DNA of 64,000 nucleotides, from positions 1-64,000 of the forward strand of contig NBAY01000073.1 of NCBI GenBank assembly GCA_002794775.1, written 5' to 3'. This document shows positions 18,498 to 30,985 of this stretch, in pieces. The notes below the pieces were generated by a model that was not told where the DNA came from, did not search any database, and saw nothing but the letters and a program-made list of their open reading frames with translations. Every line of letters starts with the position of its first letter. Within the stretch, counting starts at the first letter, position 1. The position numbers were made by a program, and so were the translations under genes. The DNA comes from Porodaedalea pini. Lineage: Eukaryota > Basidiomycota > Agaricomycetes > Hymenochaetales > Hymenochaetaceae.

Positions 18498-20354
18498 TTA
18501 AAAACGTCTCCGCTCTGCACACAGCTTCACGACCTGGTCTTCGCAAGATTGGTACGGACCCGTCAATCCTTCGTACACCTTCGTGGTTTCCGCATGTGGT
18601 GTCGCCACCAGCCGCATATTCCCGACGATGCCTGTTTTGAAGTCATGAAAGGAGCCATCCCCGCCTTGCTGCACACGCCACCATGCGAACAAAGCAAGGA
18701 CCGCACCACCGTGACCCGCAGCCTCCTTCGTCTCTGAGACATATGTCGGGAGCCCGAATATGTCCGCCGCAAGCTGACGTATTGTCTGGTTTGCAGACGA
18801 GCCGCCAGTAAGGATGAGTCGTTTGAGCGGCTGCGCGTCGGGCGGGAGCACCGCAGCAACGCGCGACTTCACCGAAAGGAACTGCGACTCGATAATCGCG
18901 CGCGGGTGTGCGTTTTGCGGGATGGTACGCACAGGTCGCGTATCCTTGAAGAATAAATTTCCATGCACACCATCGGGGATAATTTCAACGAGTGGGAAGT
19001 AGAGCCCCGCGTAGCCGGAATTGCCTGGGGGCGTTGCACCGACAGCGGCGTTGAATGTGGACCACGAGCCATCGGCATGAGCATCGCGGACCTGCTCGCG
19101 CGCGAGTCCGCCGTTCTTGTAGCAGAGCATGGCGATGGACGCGTTTTCGTGTGCTGGATGGGCAAGGAGATGCGAAGTCGTGAATCGTGCGGGAACGAGT
19201 TTGGAGGGCGGAATATCGAGAAGGAAAGTAGTTGAAGTGCCGAGGGAAAGAATCGCGTCGCCGAGTGCAGAGAACGATGCCATTGTCGCAGGGTTGTCAC
19301 CCGTGAACGGTGCTATAGAGCATTCTGTACACAAGTAGAAGGGACGATGAGAGAGTTGTCTTGGATAAATCTAGATCCGGTTCACCTGGGCTAAATCCCC
19401 ATCGCTTCACCCACCATGGTGAGATTTTTCCAATGAATGCACCGCCGTGCACAGGCTCCGGGCCTAGTTTTGCTCGAAGCTCAGGCCCACCGCATATGTC
19501 GAGAAGCTTGTCGTCCCATTTGTGAGTAAATACATTCATAAGGTTCATCCCACTTGCGTCGGAGACTTCAATTGGAGCAACATTCCCGAGGAAGAGGGAA
19601 GGAATGAAGGAGGATACGAGGGATATGCGGGAAGTAGCGGCATAAGCCTTCGGCTTCCTCTTCCGGATCTGATCGAGTCAAAAGAAATGACAATTTAATT
19701 AAACACAGAGTTCAGCAACTCGCGAAGCTTGAACTTGCCTTCGCTATCTGAGGGCCGGTGAACCGTTCGTATGCACGGCTTCCAGATAGATCGGCCAACG
19801 ACTGCTTCCCACCAACTGCTTCGTCGAGTTCTTTGCATTCCTGCGTGGTCGATGAGTCTTGCCATATTGGCGATTGTGCGACTGAGAATGCGTTCGGCAC
19901 CAGTTGCTCCGTGAGCAACTTTCCAGCGTCGAGCGAAGATAGCAGGGCCGCAGCATCATGAGACCAGTAGACCGAGCCGTGTTGCTGCATAAAATTTAAG
20001 CCGCGATGCTCGATGTTCACTCTCGATTGACGGATTACTCACCTGCCCCGCGCCGGATACGCCCATGATGCGCTCGACCTCGACGCGCTCTTTCTTCATC
20101 CTCTCAAGCAGAAGATCCATAGCGGCGACCCAGAGTGCGACAGGCGAGGTGACCTCACCTGCATCCATGCCCTGGATGGCACCACTCTTCGTGCCAAACT
20201 GCGGGAGGTCGCGGTCAAAGTTGACGGCCGTCTCATGAACGACACGTCCCTTCTCCGAGGTCACAATCGCTTTCAGCCGCTGTGTTGAGAGGTCAAGCCC
20301 CAGGAAGAGAGGTGGCGGGCTGGTTTCTGTAGAGCTGATACGTCCGTTGGCCAT
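18498..20354 (-). CDS. XKS1: D-xylulose kinase
   Basis: Phosphorylates D-xylulose to xylulose 5-phosphate with ATP, linking xylose and arabitol catabolism to the pentose phosphate pathway in the cytosol. Exons: 20354-20043, 19984-19739, 19668-19386, 19312-18498 (551 residues, typical length). FGGY-family features: G-L-D-L-S-T-Q near residue 20 (phosphate loop), G-V-S-G-A-G-Q joined to Q-H-G-S-V-Y-W across intron 1, then S-D-A-S-G-M-N, F-T-G-D-N-P, S-L-G-T-S and a C-terminal [11 protein letters not shown]-binding stretch. Intron 2 (19738-19669) begins with GC, not GT (AAG|GCAAGT), a rare but accepted donor needed for the conserved frame. The gene is divergent from ACC1. Confidence 0.95.
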
Positions 20355-21334
20355 GGTTGCGTCTACAACGGATGCTAATAAGACAAGTGGTAGAAATCAG
20401 ACTGACTGGTTGTAAGGACAAGAAATCAGAAGGTACGTTACTTTACCAATGGCCAGGCAAATATATAAGTATTCAGGTTCCTGTCCTGTTCTCCGGAAAA
20501 CGGAGGAGAACGGGTAAACGGGATGGGCGGACCACTGTCTCCGGAGCTTAGCAAGCGGACAAACTTCGGATATTGAGCTTAAAGTGTAAATCCATAGGTT
20601 GGCAAAGTGGCCGAGACCAGAAGACTTTCAAAGGAACCTGCAAGTCAAATGATCGTGAGCATGAGAATACGCAGTGCTGAGAAAAACCTACATTCATTTA
20701 AGTCCAGAGCTGAGATATGATGCCGTCAATAGCATATAATATTTCAGGATATCAGCTAAGGCTGGGCTACAAGTCTGAAAGATCACAATCATTAGCATCT
20801 ATCTAAGGCAGACTGTATATACATACTCAACAGCTGGCTCCCACTGGCAGGTCTATACTATAGGGCTCGGGCAGGCTTCAGTCTAGCTTGTGCTTGAGCT
20901 CTTTAAGTCATGCGGTTCCAAGGAGTCCTACATGAATTCAATAGAGCCAAACAGTCGTTGCCTCCGACATGTACAGTCGACATGTAACCAGAAATCCCGA
21001 CTGTTTGCCGCAAGACTGCCTGAGGTCCGTTGCCGCGCGTCCCAAATTGATAGGAGATCTAGACGTGTTCTCACATGCGGCCTGAAGAATCCAGAATAAG
21101 GAAATAGGCCGCAACACGCAGGCTTTGGATGATTGGTTTGCTGTAGGAGGATGCCGCAGATGTTGTTTTGTATTCTGGCAGCAGCCAGCATGCGGCCGTA
21201 TTCGTGAGAAACTGTTACCAAAAACACGCTCTCCCCAACGTACTTTACAATGCTGGGGTGGTAAGCAGAAATGTACCTTCCGTCACTTTTCTCCTCTTAC
21301 TTCCCAGTCGTTGCGGACGCTGTCAGAGGTTGAA
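20355..21334. promoter_or_regulatory. Divergent intergenic region XKS1/ACC1
   Basis: 980 bp between the two start codons. Near ACC1 a pyrimidine-rich stretch ending TTACTTCCCAG (about 21297-21306) looks like the acceptor of an intron in the ACC1 5' UTR. A TATATAA-like sequence lies near 20461. No gene is supported. Confidence 0.45.
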
Positions 21335-24300
21335 ATGATATCGTACGACCATGCTAGAGTTTCGCAGTTCATTGGTACGCATTTGTTGCAATTGTCGAGC
21401 TCGGACACGCTGATCATCGCGTGCGACGCGTGTAGGTGGTAATTCGCTGGACAAGGCTCCGGTGGGTCAGGTCACGGACTTCGTCAAGTCGCAAGGCGGC
21501 CATACGGTTATCACTAAGGTAAGTGTTTTCAGGCTTAGATTTGGCCTTGAATGAGCTGACATTGATTTTGTAGGTCTTGATCGCTAACAACGGTGAGCTC
21601 TATATTTCAATAGTGCATACGGACAAGAGGTTCCTTTCGGTCTGGAGGAACCTGCGTCAATGCCGAATGTTCTGGCATTGCGTCAGAAGAAAGTGGCCAT
21701 ACTACTGTAGGATATTTATGTGGGCAGACAGAGCCAAAAGGCTTCTCGATGGTGGATCGACTGCCAGCGTTTCTGGCCAAGAAGAAACCTATCTCATATA
21801 GACGCGAACGAGAAGAATATATGCTGACAGACTTTCAGGTATCGCCGCCGTTAAGGAAATTCGATCCATTCGTCAATGGAGCTACGAAACTTTTGGAACG
21901 GAGCGTGCGGTCGAGTTCACCGTCATGGCCACCCCAGAAGACTTGAAGGTCAATGCCGAGTACATTCGCATGGCCGACCGTTACGTCGAAGTACCTGGAG
22001 GGTCAAATAACAATAATTACGCTAACGTCGACCTCATTGTCGACATAGCAGAGCGAGCAGGCGTACATGCCGTATGGGCCGGTTGGGGACATGCCTCTGA
22101 AAATCCACGCCTCCCCGAGAGCCTTGCCGCGAGCAAGAATAAAGTTGTATTCATCGGCCCGCCAGGCAGTGCCATGCGTAGTTTGGGTGACAAAATTTCC
22201 TCGACCATCGTCGCACAAAGCGCGGAGGTCCCGACCATGGCTTGGTCCGGGACCGGCATTTCCGAAACATGCCTGTCTGAGCGAGGCTTCGTGACCGTGC
22301 CAGATAAGGTATACAAGAATGCTTGCGTTTTCTCCGTCGAGGAGGGTCTCGCCAAGGCTGAGACGATCGGATGGCCCGTCATGATCAAGGCCAGTGAGGG
22401 CGGCGGCGGCAAAGGTATCCGCAAGGTCGAGAATGCCTCTGACTTCAAGAACGCGTTTGCCGCCGTTGCAGGCGAAGTCCCAGGTGATTGAATGGTCCGC
22501 ATCGCGCTGTTAGCCTCACTAACATTAATAAAGGCTCGCCAATTTTTATTATGAAACTCGCCGGCCAGGCGCGTCATCTCGAAGTCCAGCTTCTCGCCGA
22601 CCAGTACGGAAATGCAATTTCTCTCTTCGGTCGTGATTGCTCTGTCCAGCGACGACACCAGAAGATCATCGAGGAAGCACCAGTAACGATTGCGAAGGAC
22701 CATACATTCAGCGAGATGGAACGTGCCGCGGTGCGCCTCGCGAAGCTCGTCGGCTACGTTAGCGCGGGCACGGTCGAGTACCTCTACAGTCATAGCGACG
22801 ACACATTCTTCTTCCTCGAGCTCAACCCGCGTCTGCAGGTCGAGCATCCCACCACGGAGATGGTGTCTGGCGTAAACCTCCCTGCCGCCCAGCTTCAGGT
22901 CGCCATGGGCATTCCGCTACACCGCATTCGCGACATCCGCACGCTGTATGGAGTCGCGCCGCACGCCGGCTCTGAGATTGACTTCGATATGGTCGATCCG
23001 CAGGCGAATGCGGCTCAGCGAAAGCCGCGTCCAAAGGGACATGTCGTCGCTGTGCGCATCACTGCGGAGAACCCTGATGCAGGCTTCAAGCCTTCGAGCG
23101 GTTCGCTGCAGGAGCTGAACTTCCGCTCGAACACGAACGTCTGGGGCTACTTTAGTGTGAGCACCGCGGGTGGCCTGCACGAGTTTGCGGACAGCCAGTT
23201 CGGACATATCTTTGCGTATGGTGCCGATCGTGGTGAGAGTCGCAAGAACATGGTTGTCGCTCTGAAGGAGTTGAGTATCCGAGGCGACTTCCGCACGACA
23301 GTCGAATATCTCATCAAGTTGCTCGAGACACGTGCGTTCGAAGAGAACACAATCACGACTGGATGGCTCGACACCCTCATCAGTAACAAGCTAACCGCGG
23401 AGCGGCCCGACACCGTGCTTGCTGTCATCTGCGGCGCTGTGACGAAGGCGTATCTTGCGTCGGAAGCGTGCTGGGCGGAGTATCGCCGAATCCTCGACAA
23501 GGGCCAGGTTCCTGCGAAGGACGTGCTCAAGACAGTATTCTCCGTCGACTTCATTTACGAAGGGGTACGTTACCTCTTTACCGCGACCCGTTCTTCAGTC
23601 ACCATCTGGACTCTGTATATTAATGGCGGTCGCACGATGGTCGGTGCACGCCCTCTCGCAGATGGTGGCTTGCTTGTTTTGCTAGATGGGAAGAGCCATT
23701 CTGTGTACTGGAGAGAAGAAGTCGGCGCCATCCGCCTGATGGTTGACGCAAAGACTTGTTTGATTGAGCAAGAGAACGACCCCACACAGCTTCGTAGCCC
23801 GAGCCCTGGCAAACTCATCAGATTCCTGGTCGATAGCGGGGAGCACATTAATGCTGGCGAACCATATGCTGAAATTGAGGTAAGACTTTGGTTGCATCCA
23901 TGGCCTCAAACCATCAACTGAATTGACTATCCAAGGTTATGAAAATGTACATGCCCCTCATCGCAGCTGAAGACGGTATTCCCCAGTTCGTCAAGCAGCC
24001 GGGAGTCTCCCTCGAACCGGGCGATATTCTGGGCATCCTGAGTCTCGATGACCCCGCTCGCGTCAAGCACGCGAAGCCTTTCGAAGGCCTGTTGCCTGTC
24101 ATGGGGCTACCCAGCGTAAAGGGAAACAAGCCTCACCAGCGTTTCGCGTTCTGCATCGATATTCTTAACAACATCCTCGATGGGTATGACAACCAGGCGA
24201 TTATGGCGTCTACACTCAAGGACCTCATCTCCGTTTTACGGGACCCAGAACTGCCCTTCACTGAGACATCTTCCATTCTCTCCACGCTCTCGGGTCGCAT

Positions 24301-27300
24301 GCCAGCGAAACTTGAGGAGAGCGTGCGTGCCGCTCTGGATAGCGCGCACTCAAAGAACGGTACGCATGAGTTCCCGGCAGTGCGCATCCGCAAGTTGCTC
24401 GATCAGTTCATAACGTCGGAGATCCGCGCTCCGGAGCGCCCTATGGTGCGCGCGCAGATGGGTGCGCTGTTCGATGTTACCGAGCGTTATCGTGCGGGGC
24501 TAAAGCAGCACGAGGTCGACACGTTGGCGGAACTACTCGAGCGTTACGAGGAGACGGAGAAGCTTTTCGGTGGGAGCATTGAGGTCCGCGTACTGAAGCT
24601 GCGTGACCAGTTCAAGGACGACCTGGACAAAGTTGCTGCGCTTGTTCTGAGCCACTTGAAGGCGCAGAGCAAAGCAAAGCTTGTCTTTGCTATTTTAGAT
24701 GAGATCAAAAGCAGTGGTCCGAACCTTTCTAATCCGGAGAGCAGGCTTCACAAGGTGCTGCAGGGATTGGCTCTCCTTGAAGCCAAGTACGTGTTCTACT
24801 TTCATTCTGCTTTAGATTTCTTATTCAATGCTTTGCAGATCATCTACAGCCGTGTCGCTCAAGGCACGTGAAGTACTGTTCACCGGTCAGATGCCCTCGT
24901 ATGAAGAGAGGGCTGTACAAATGGAATCTGTGCTCAGGCAGTCCGTCACGACAAGTTATTATGGGGAGCAGGGCTTTGACCACAGGTTCGTAGCTCTAAC
25001 CTTGGGCATTTCTATATTTAATCTTATCTCGTCATAGAAATCCACACCCCGAGGTCTTGAAAGAGTTGACTGACTCTCGCCACTCTGTCTATGACGTGTT
25101 GCCGAAGTTCTTCAACCATGAAGATCCTTGGCTTGCTCTCGGTGAGCTGTTCGTACCTTCTGCTTCCTCTGCTAGCTTAACGTGAGGGACAGCCGCACTT
25201 GAGGTATATGTTCGTCGAGCATACAAGGCCTATACTCTCATGTCAGTTGACTACGAGGAGGGTGACGGGTTAGATGACGGCGATGCACCCCATGCTGTGA
25301 CATGGCGTTTCAAGCTCGGTCAGTCTTACGGGGCCCCTACGACACCTACTTTGTAAGTTTTCCTCGTGCTGTGTTCTCCGCCACGCGATTAACCTGGTCC
25401 TAGGTCAAGATCGAGCCAGCGTCAAGGCTCCGTCAGCGATCTTACCTATATGGTCGACCGTTTCAATGCGCAGCCGGAACGCACAGGGGCTATGACCTCC
25501 TTCCCCAATCTTTCCACCCTTGAAAAGGGCTTCGAAAAGGCTGCCGCCCTTTTGCCGGGATTCAATGCAACGGACTTTGCGCGTCGCTACGGCGGAGACT
25601 CACAGCCGCCGAACGTCTTGAACATCGCTTTGCGTATATTCGAGGAAGACGACGATATGTCTGAAAGTGCGTGGTCGGAGAAGATTATTGCGCTTGTCAA
25701 CGACCGCCGCAAAGTCCTCATTGATCATGGTGTACGGAGATTGTCGGTCATGATTTGCAGGAAAGGACAATACCCATTGTACTACACTCTGCGTGATATG
25801 GGCGATGCCTGGGGCGAGGAGCAGGCTATCCGTAATATCGAACCTGCATTGGCCTATCAGCTCGAGCTAAGCAGGCTCAAGAACTACAACTTGACGCCAG
25901 TCTTTGTTGAGAATAAGTCGATGATTCATATCTACCACGGAGTCGCACGCGAGAACCAGCTTGACAGCCGCTTCTTTATCCGTGCACTGGTTCGCCCTGG
26001 ACGCATCACGGGAAGCATTAACACAGCAGAATATTTGATCTCCGAGACTGACCGTCTGGTCACCTCGATCCTCGGTGCCCTCGAGGTCGTCAGCGCAAGG
26101 TACCGCAACGCGGACTGCAACCACATCTCGATGAACTTCATTTACAACCTCGGCGTGACGTTTGAAGAAGTTCTCCAGGCTGTCTCTGGTTTCATCGAGC
26201 GTCATGGCAAGCGTTTATGGCGTCTCCATGTAACGAGCTCAGAGATTCGTATCGCTCTCGAAGACAACGAGGGTAACGTTACGCCGATTCGATGTGTCAT
26301 CGAGAACGTATCTGGTTTCATTGTGAACTTCAACGCATACCAGGAGATCACAACGGACAAGGGAACTATCATTCTAAAGTCTATCGGCGAGAAGGGCCCG
26401 CTTCATCTGCAGCCTGTCGATCAGCCACTATCAACTAAGGAGTCCCTTCAGCCGAAGCGCTACCAAGCGCACTTGATAGGAACGACGTATGTCTACGACT
26501 TCCCCGACCTCTTCTCGAAGGCTCTTCAGAACAACTGGGTGCATCACCGGACCTTGAACCCAGGTCTTGTGATGCCGAGGGTATTCCTTGAATCGAAGGA
26601 ACTAATTTTGGACGAGCACGATCAGCTTGTCGAACTTGAACGTGCGCCTGGCAATAACTCTTGTGGCATGGTCGGTTGGGTGTTCACTATGCGTACACCG
26701 GAGTATCCGAATGGACGTCGCGTTGTAGCCATTGCGAACGATATCACTTACAAGATCGGTTCCTTTGGCCCTCAGGAAGATCAGTACTTCTACCTCGCCA
26801 CGCAGTATGCGCGCGAACGAGGTCTTCCGCGTATTTACTTGTCGGCCAATTCTGGTGCACGTATTGGCCTGGCCGACGAAGTCATGAGCCTCTTCTCGTG
26901 CGCATGGACTGTCCCCCAGCAGCCGGAAAAGGGAATCAAGTACCTTTACCTTACACCAGAGGACTACCTGAAGCTGCAAAGCAAGTGCGAAGGTTCCGTG
27001 ATCACGACAGAAATAGAGGAGGATGGTGAGCGCAGACACAAGATCACGGATATCATTGGTCTTCAAGATGGTCTCGGCGTTGAGTGCTTGCGTGGTTCTG
27101 GTCTTATTGCTGGCGAGACCTCGCGTGCGTATGACGATATCTTTACCATTACTCTAGTCACCGCCCGTTCTGTTGGTATTGGTGCGTACTTGGTGCGCCT
27201 TGGCCAGAGAGCCGTTCAGGTTGAGGGCCAGCCCATCATCCTCACTGGTGCTCCGGCACTGAACAAGGTGCTCGGACGAGAAGTGTATACTTCCAACCTG

Positions 27301-28725
27301 CAGCTCGGTGGCACGCAAATCATGCACAAGAATGGTGTAGCTCATCTCACTGCCGGAAGTGACCTTGAGGGCGCAACGCATATCCTACAATGGCTATCAT
27401 ACATCCCGGAAGTCAAGCGAAGTATACCGCCTGTTCTTCTATCTGCCGATCCTTGGGACCGTGACATCGAGTACACGCCGCCGAAGGGTGCATACGACCC
27501 GCGCTGGTTCATAGAGGGCAAGACCGATGAAACGACGTCTGAGTGGCTCGGTGGCTTCTTCGACCACGGTTCTTTCCAGGAGACGTTGAGTGGGTGGGCG
27601 CAGACCGTGGTCGTTGGACGGGCGAGGCTCGGCGGCCTGCCTATGGGAGTGATTGCAGTTGAAACACGCACAATCGAGCGCGTCGTACCTGCAGACCCTG
27701 CCAACCCATCGTCTTTCGAGCAGCGTATCATGGAAGCCGGTCAGGTCTGGTATCCTAACTCCGCGTATAAAACCGCTCAAGCGATCTTCGACTTCAATCG
27801 CGAAGGCCTTCCACTCATCATCTTCGCAAACTGGCGTGGATTCTCCGGCGGCCAGCAGGACATGTACGACGAAGTTCTCAAGCAGGGTGCGAAGATTGTT
27901 GATGGTCTTTCGAGCTATCGTCAGCCTGTCTTTGTCTATATCGTCCCGAACGGAGAGCTGCGCGGTGGCGCGTGGGTAGTACTGGACCCGTCGATCAACT
28001 CGGAGCATATGGAGATGTACGCTGATGTCGATGCCAGAGCCGGTGTTTTGGAGCCTGAGGGCATTGTTGAGATCAAGATGCGAAAGGACAAGATTATACG
28101 CCTCATGGAGCGTCTCGACGACACATATGCGTCTTTGAAAAGGGATAGTGTCGATGCGACGAAGAGTCCGGAGGAACGCGCTGAAGCTACTGAGCAGCTG
28201 TCGGAGCGTGAGAAGCTTCTGCAGCCTACCTATAAGCAAATTGCTCTTCTGTATGCTGACTTGCATGAGTAAGTGAAATTTAACTTTCTTTTATAGTCTA
28301 CATCACTGACTGTCTTTCGCAGTCGGACCGGGCGTATGGAAGCCAAGGGATGCGCAACAGCTTGTGTCTGGAAGGATGCACGCCGTCGCTTCTACTGGTC
28401 GCTCCGTGCTCGGCTCTCTCGTTCGAGGCTGCTTGCTCAGTTTGCCGAAGCCAACCCGGAGTCGTCGCCCGAGTACCGAGCCCAGGTCCTCACACAGCTT
28501 GCACCCCTCGATGGATCAGACATGCGTAAATCTGCTGAGACATTCGAGCAGCTGGACGTCAGCGCAGCACTTTCATCACTCCGAAGCATGCGTATCGTGG
28601 ACTCGTTGCGCCAGTCATCGCAGGTGGATCGAAAGGCAACTATGAATGGGCTACTCGAGCTAGTGCGAGAATTAGCGGACGATGAGAAGTCTACCATGCT
28701 GGCTGCTCTTCAGGGCTCACCTTAG
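21335..28725 (+). CDS. ACC1: Acetyl-CoA carboxylase
   Basis: Cytosolic multifunctional enzyme making malonyl-CoA, the committed step of fatty-acid synthesis. Exons: 21335-21374, 21436-21518, 21574-21592, 21839-22483, 22534-23879, 23936-24786, 24839-24985, 25038-25141, 25193-25352, 25404-28268, 28323-28725; 2,220 residues, the normal fungal length. The biotin carboxylase domain has the Gly-rich ATP loop A-S-E-G-G-G-G-K-G and the H-P-T-T-E-M region. The biotinyl domain has V-M-K-M at about 712-715, formed at the exon 5/6 junction (Lys714 biotinylated). The central domain and the C-terminal carboxyltransferase follow. Exon 3 is only 19 nt and is followed by a 246-nt intron. The start was chosen for M-I-S-Y-D-H-A-R-V and the family N-terminus; the upstream in-frame extension is not conserved-looking. 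Confidence 0.97.
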
Positions 28726-29399
28726 AGTTTTTTTTTGCGGTGCCTCTTCGTTTCCTTTCTTTGTTTCGGTTAGTCGTATATCTGTCTAATTTCTGCAAAA
28801 CACTCGTCAACCGAGTCACTCTAGCATTGTTCTCCTCCCCCCCCCCTCTTTTTTTTCTCCATATACGGACTCTTGGCACATTCCCTCTCGATAGATTACG
28901 CGTAGGTCTCATGTTCTTTAAGAATTCAATGTGCATGCTTAAAACAGGATATGGCATAGCCAATAACGTTGAGGCGGAGTTGACACGCACACTTCGGAGT
29001 TGCCGGAGCTTGAATTCGGCAACGCGTCCGAATGTGTCAAGCGCGTCGCGGATCGTTTGAATTGAGCTTCCACCATCTCCACCCGACGTCGAGCGTCGAC
29101 AACGACCGTTGACAAAGCATTCATAGAGGCACATAGAGGTTTATATCTCCTTTTGTTGTATGCTTCGCCTCTAATTCTAATTGTTCCCTGCTCTCCACAT
29201 TCAGGTGTCGACGGTCCTTGTTGACGCCGAACGCGAGATAGCAGCAGGGGAAAGGGCGCTTCGGTATGTTCTTCCATTCTATCACTTACTTCCATCTCTA
29301 AGCTTGTGGTCTCATTGTACTCGATTTCGAACAGTGAGAGGCAAACCGCGGCTCGTGGAGGTTGACTGCCACTCTCGCATCTCAAGGGGACTTGACAAA
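28726..29399. other. Intergenic and probable spliced 5' UTR of zinc-finger gene
   Basis: No gene is supported. Candidate intron edges (donor near 29138, acceptor near 29205, donor near 29262, acceptor near 29334) suggest that the leader of the zinc-finger gene is spliced. A C-rich/T-rich tract lies at about 28840-28858. Confidence 0.4.
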
Positions 29400-30260
29400 A
29401 TGCTCGGCGTCATGCATTCTGCTGCTTCCGACTTCTCCGCTTTCTCCTATCCTCGCTCTCCTTACTCGTCTGTGATCTGCAACGAAGTGCACGATACGTC
29501 CATCGAAGAGCGCTATTGCCCAAAGCCGCATGTACACCACTGCGACGACAGAGAGTGGGAGGAGCTTCTAGCACGTGGTATGCAGCTCTTTGATGAGTCT
29601 GAGGCCGACATGATACCTGCACCAGAACTAGTCGTCGATCATAGATATGACAGGGTCAAGCACATGAAGAGGCAAGAGGACGAGGAAGCGTGGAAGATGT
29701 CGCCTGATGCCCCTCCACCCACTCCAGTCTCTGGTCTATCGACTCCATCCCTCGTCGGAGGTAATGGCCATGAAGACGGTCTATCATCCATTGAGAATGA
29801 CTCTGGAACCGAGTCGGAGCACGAGTCTGTAAAGGGTGGAAGGAAAGGTCTTACTGTGACCTTAGCATCTACCTCGGGCAACAAACGAAAGCGAGGAAAG
29901 GGGTCTAACGCACTTAACCCTCGCAAGCGCTTTTGCCGCTCAGACTCTATAACATCTGTCTCTACGATCTCTTCGGTCACGTCAATTAGCAGCAACACCT
30001 CGACTTCGACCGCGCTTCTTCTCCAGGCCATGATGAGTTCTGAAAATCCTTGGAAGTGCCCGCATTGTCCTTGGATTCAACACACCCAGCGCCTTCCAGA
30101 CTTCCTCCGCCACCAGCGCTCGCACTTTGTCTCGCAATCAGACTGGCCCTGCCCTAACCCCAAATGCGGCAAAGGATTTGCTAGGAAGGACTCGTTGAAA
30201 AGGCATCTCGACAACAAGGCCACGGGTTGCAAGAGGCCCCCAGGATACTTGATCTGCTAG
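29400..30260 (+). CDS. C2H2-type zinc-finger protein
   Basis: 286 residues from the Met at 29400 (context GACAAAATG). The frame is open upstream to 29181, but that part spans likely 5' UTR introns. The N-terminal region is acidic and includes R-E-W-E-E-L-L-A-R-G. The middle is Ser/Thr-rich with a basic N-K-R-K-R-G-K-G nuclear-localisation-like patch. The last 75 residues hold two fingers: C-P-H-C...H-x3-H with a long loop, and C-P-x3-C...H with a final Cys (G-C-K-R), giving a C2HC-like second finger. Probably a nuclear DNA-binding regulator; no target can be inferred. Confidence 0.72.
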   Translation: MLGVMHSAASDFSAFSYPRSPYSSVICNEVHDTSIEERYCPKPHVHHCDDREWEELLARGMQLFDESEADMIPAPELVVDHRYDRVKHMKRQEDEEAWKMSPDAPPPTPVSGLSTPSLVGGNGHEDGLSSIENDSGTESEHESVKGGRKGLTVTLASTSGNKRKRGKGSNALNPRKRFCRSDSITSVSTISSVTSISSNTSTSTALLLQAMMSSENPWKCPHCPWIQHTQRLPDFLRHQRSHFVSQSDWPCPNPKCGKGFARKDSLKRHLDNKATGCKRPPGYLIC

Positions 30261-30985
30261 ATTTGCTTCTCCGCGGCCATGACGTCTTTAGCATATACCC
30301 AAAAGGATCAGCGAAACTTCGTATCGCTCTCGAAACTCCACGGATGGAACCACTCTTTCGACTTTCACTCTCTGCTCCATGACAGCACGAACGTTTCTAG
30401 ACCTGCAATCCAAAATTACGATTCAGCGCGGCATTCCGAACTCCATCATCGCCGTTTAATCCCTCATTTCGATTCGACTCGCACCGATCACTCAACGGAT
30501 TTCTCCAGGAAGCACTTGTATTCATATCATTGCCATTTCAGCCTTACACATTCGCATTTCGTTCCGACTTCGATCTCAACGATCATTCGACCTGTAGACT
30601 CTCAGCGTACTCGATGTATGCTGTTAATTGTATCTTAAAACCTGCTAGTCCGGATGTACATCTCCTCTCCTCTCTTTCTTCCCTGTTATACTCTCCACCA
30701 CTTTACCGGAACCTGTACTTTTGCGATACCAGTACGAACTCTTAGAACGCTTGAAGCGAAACCTCTTTGTTGTACTTTTTACTGTATTCCCGACTGTTAG
30801 CATTTGTAATGGTAGTACAGATATGTGTGGCGCAGTAACCCGTGAAAAGTGTGCCGCTGATCTCGCGTGTAGACGTCTGGAACGACTGTATGCCTTATAC
30901 ACAAAGAAAACCATGTGCCTCGACGGTTCCAAAAAATCGCAAGGTATTAAATTAATGAGACAATGGTACATCATGAAATATGAAA
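30261..30985. other. Convergent 3' region, no gene seen
   Basis: The zinc-finger gene (plus) and RPT4 (minus) converge here. Only short frames without recognisable motifs occur. Confidence 0.55.

Noticed and set aside
20580..20650. Possible tRNA-Ser/Leu start (GTGGCCGAGAC)
   Set aside because: No matching acceptor stem or T-arm within 90 nt.
21125..21334. N-terminal extension of ACC1 to an upstream Met
   Set aside because: The composition is not conserved-looking, and a probable 5' UTR intron acceptor lies between; the family N-terminus starts at 21335.
28691..29134. Minus-strand frame overlapping the ACC1 3' end
   Set aside because: It is a shadow of the ACC1 last exon and leader sequence, with no motif and no splice support.
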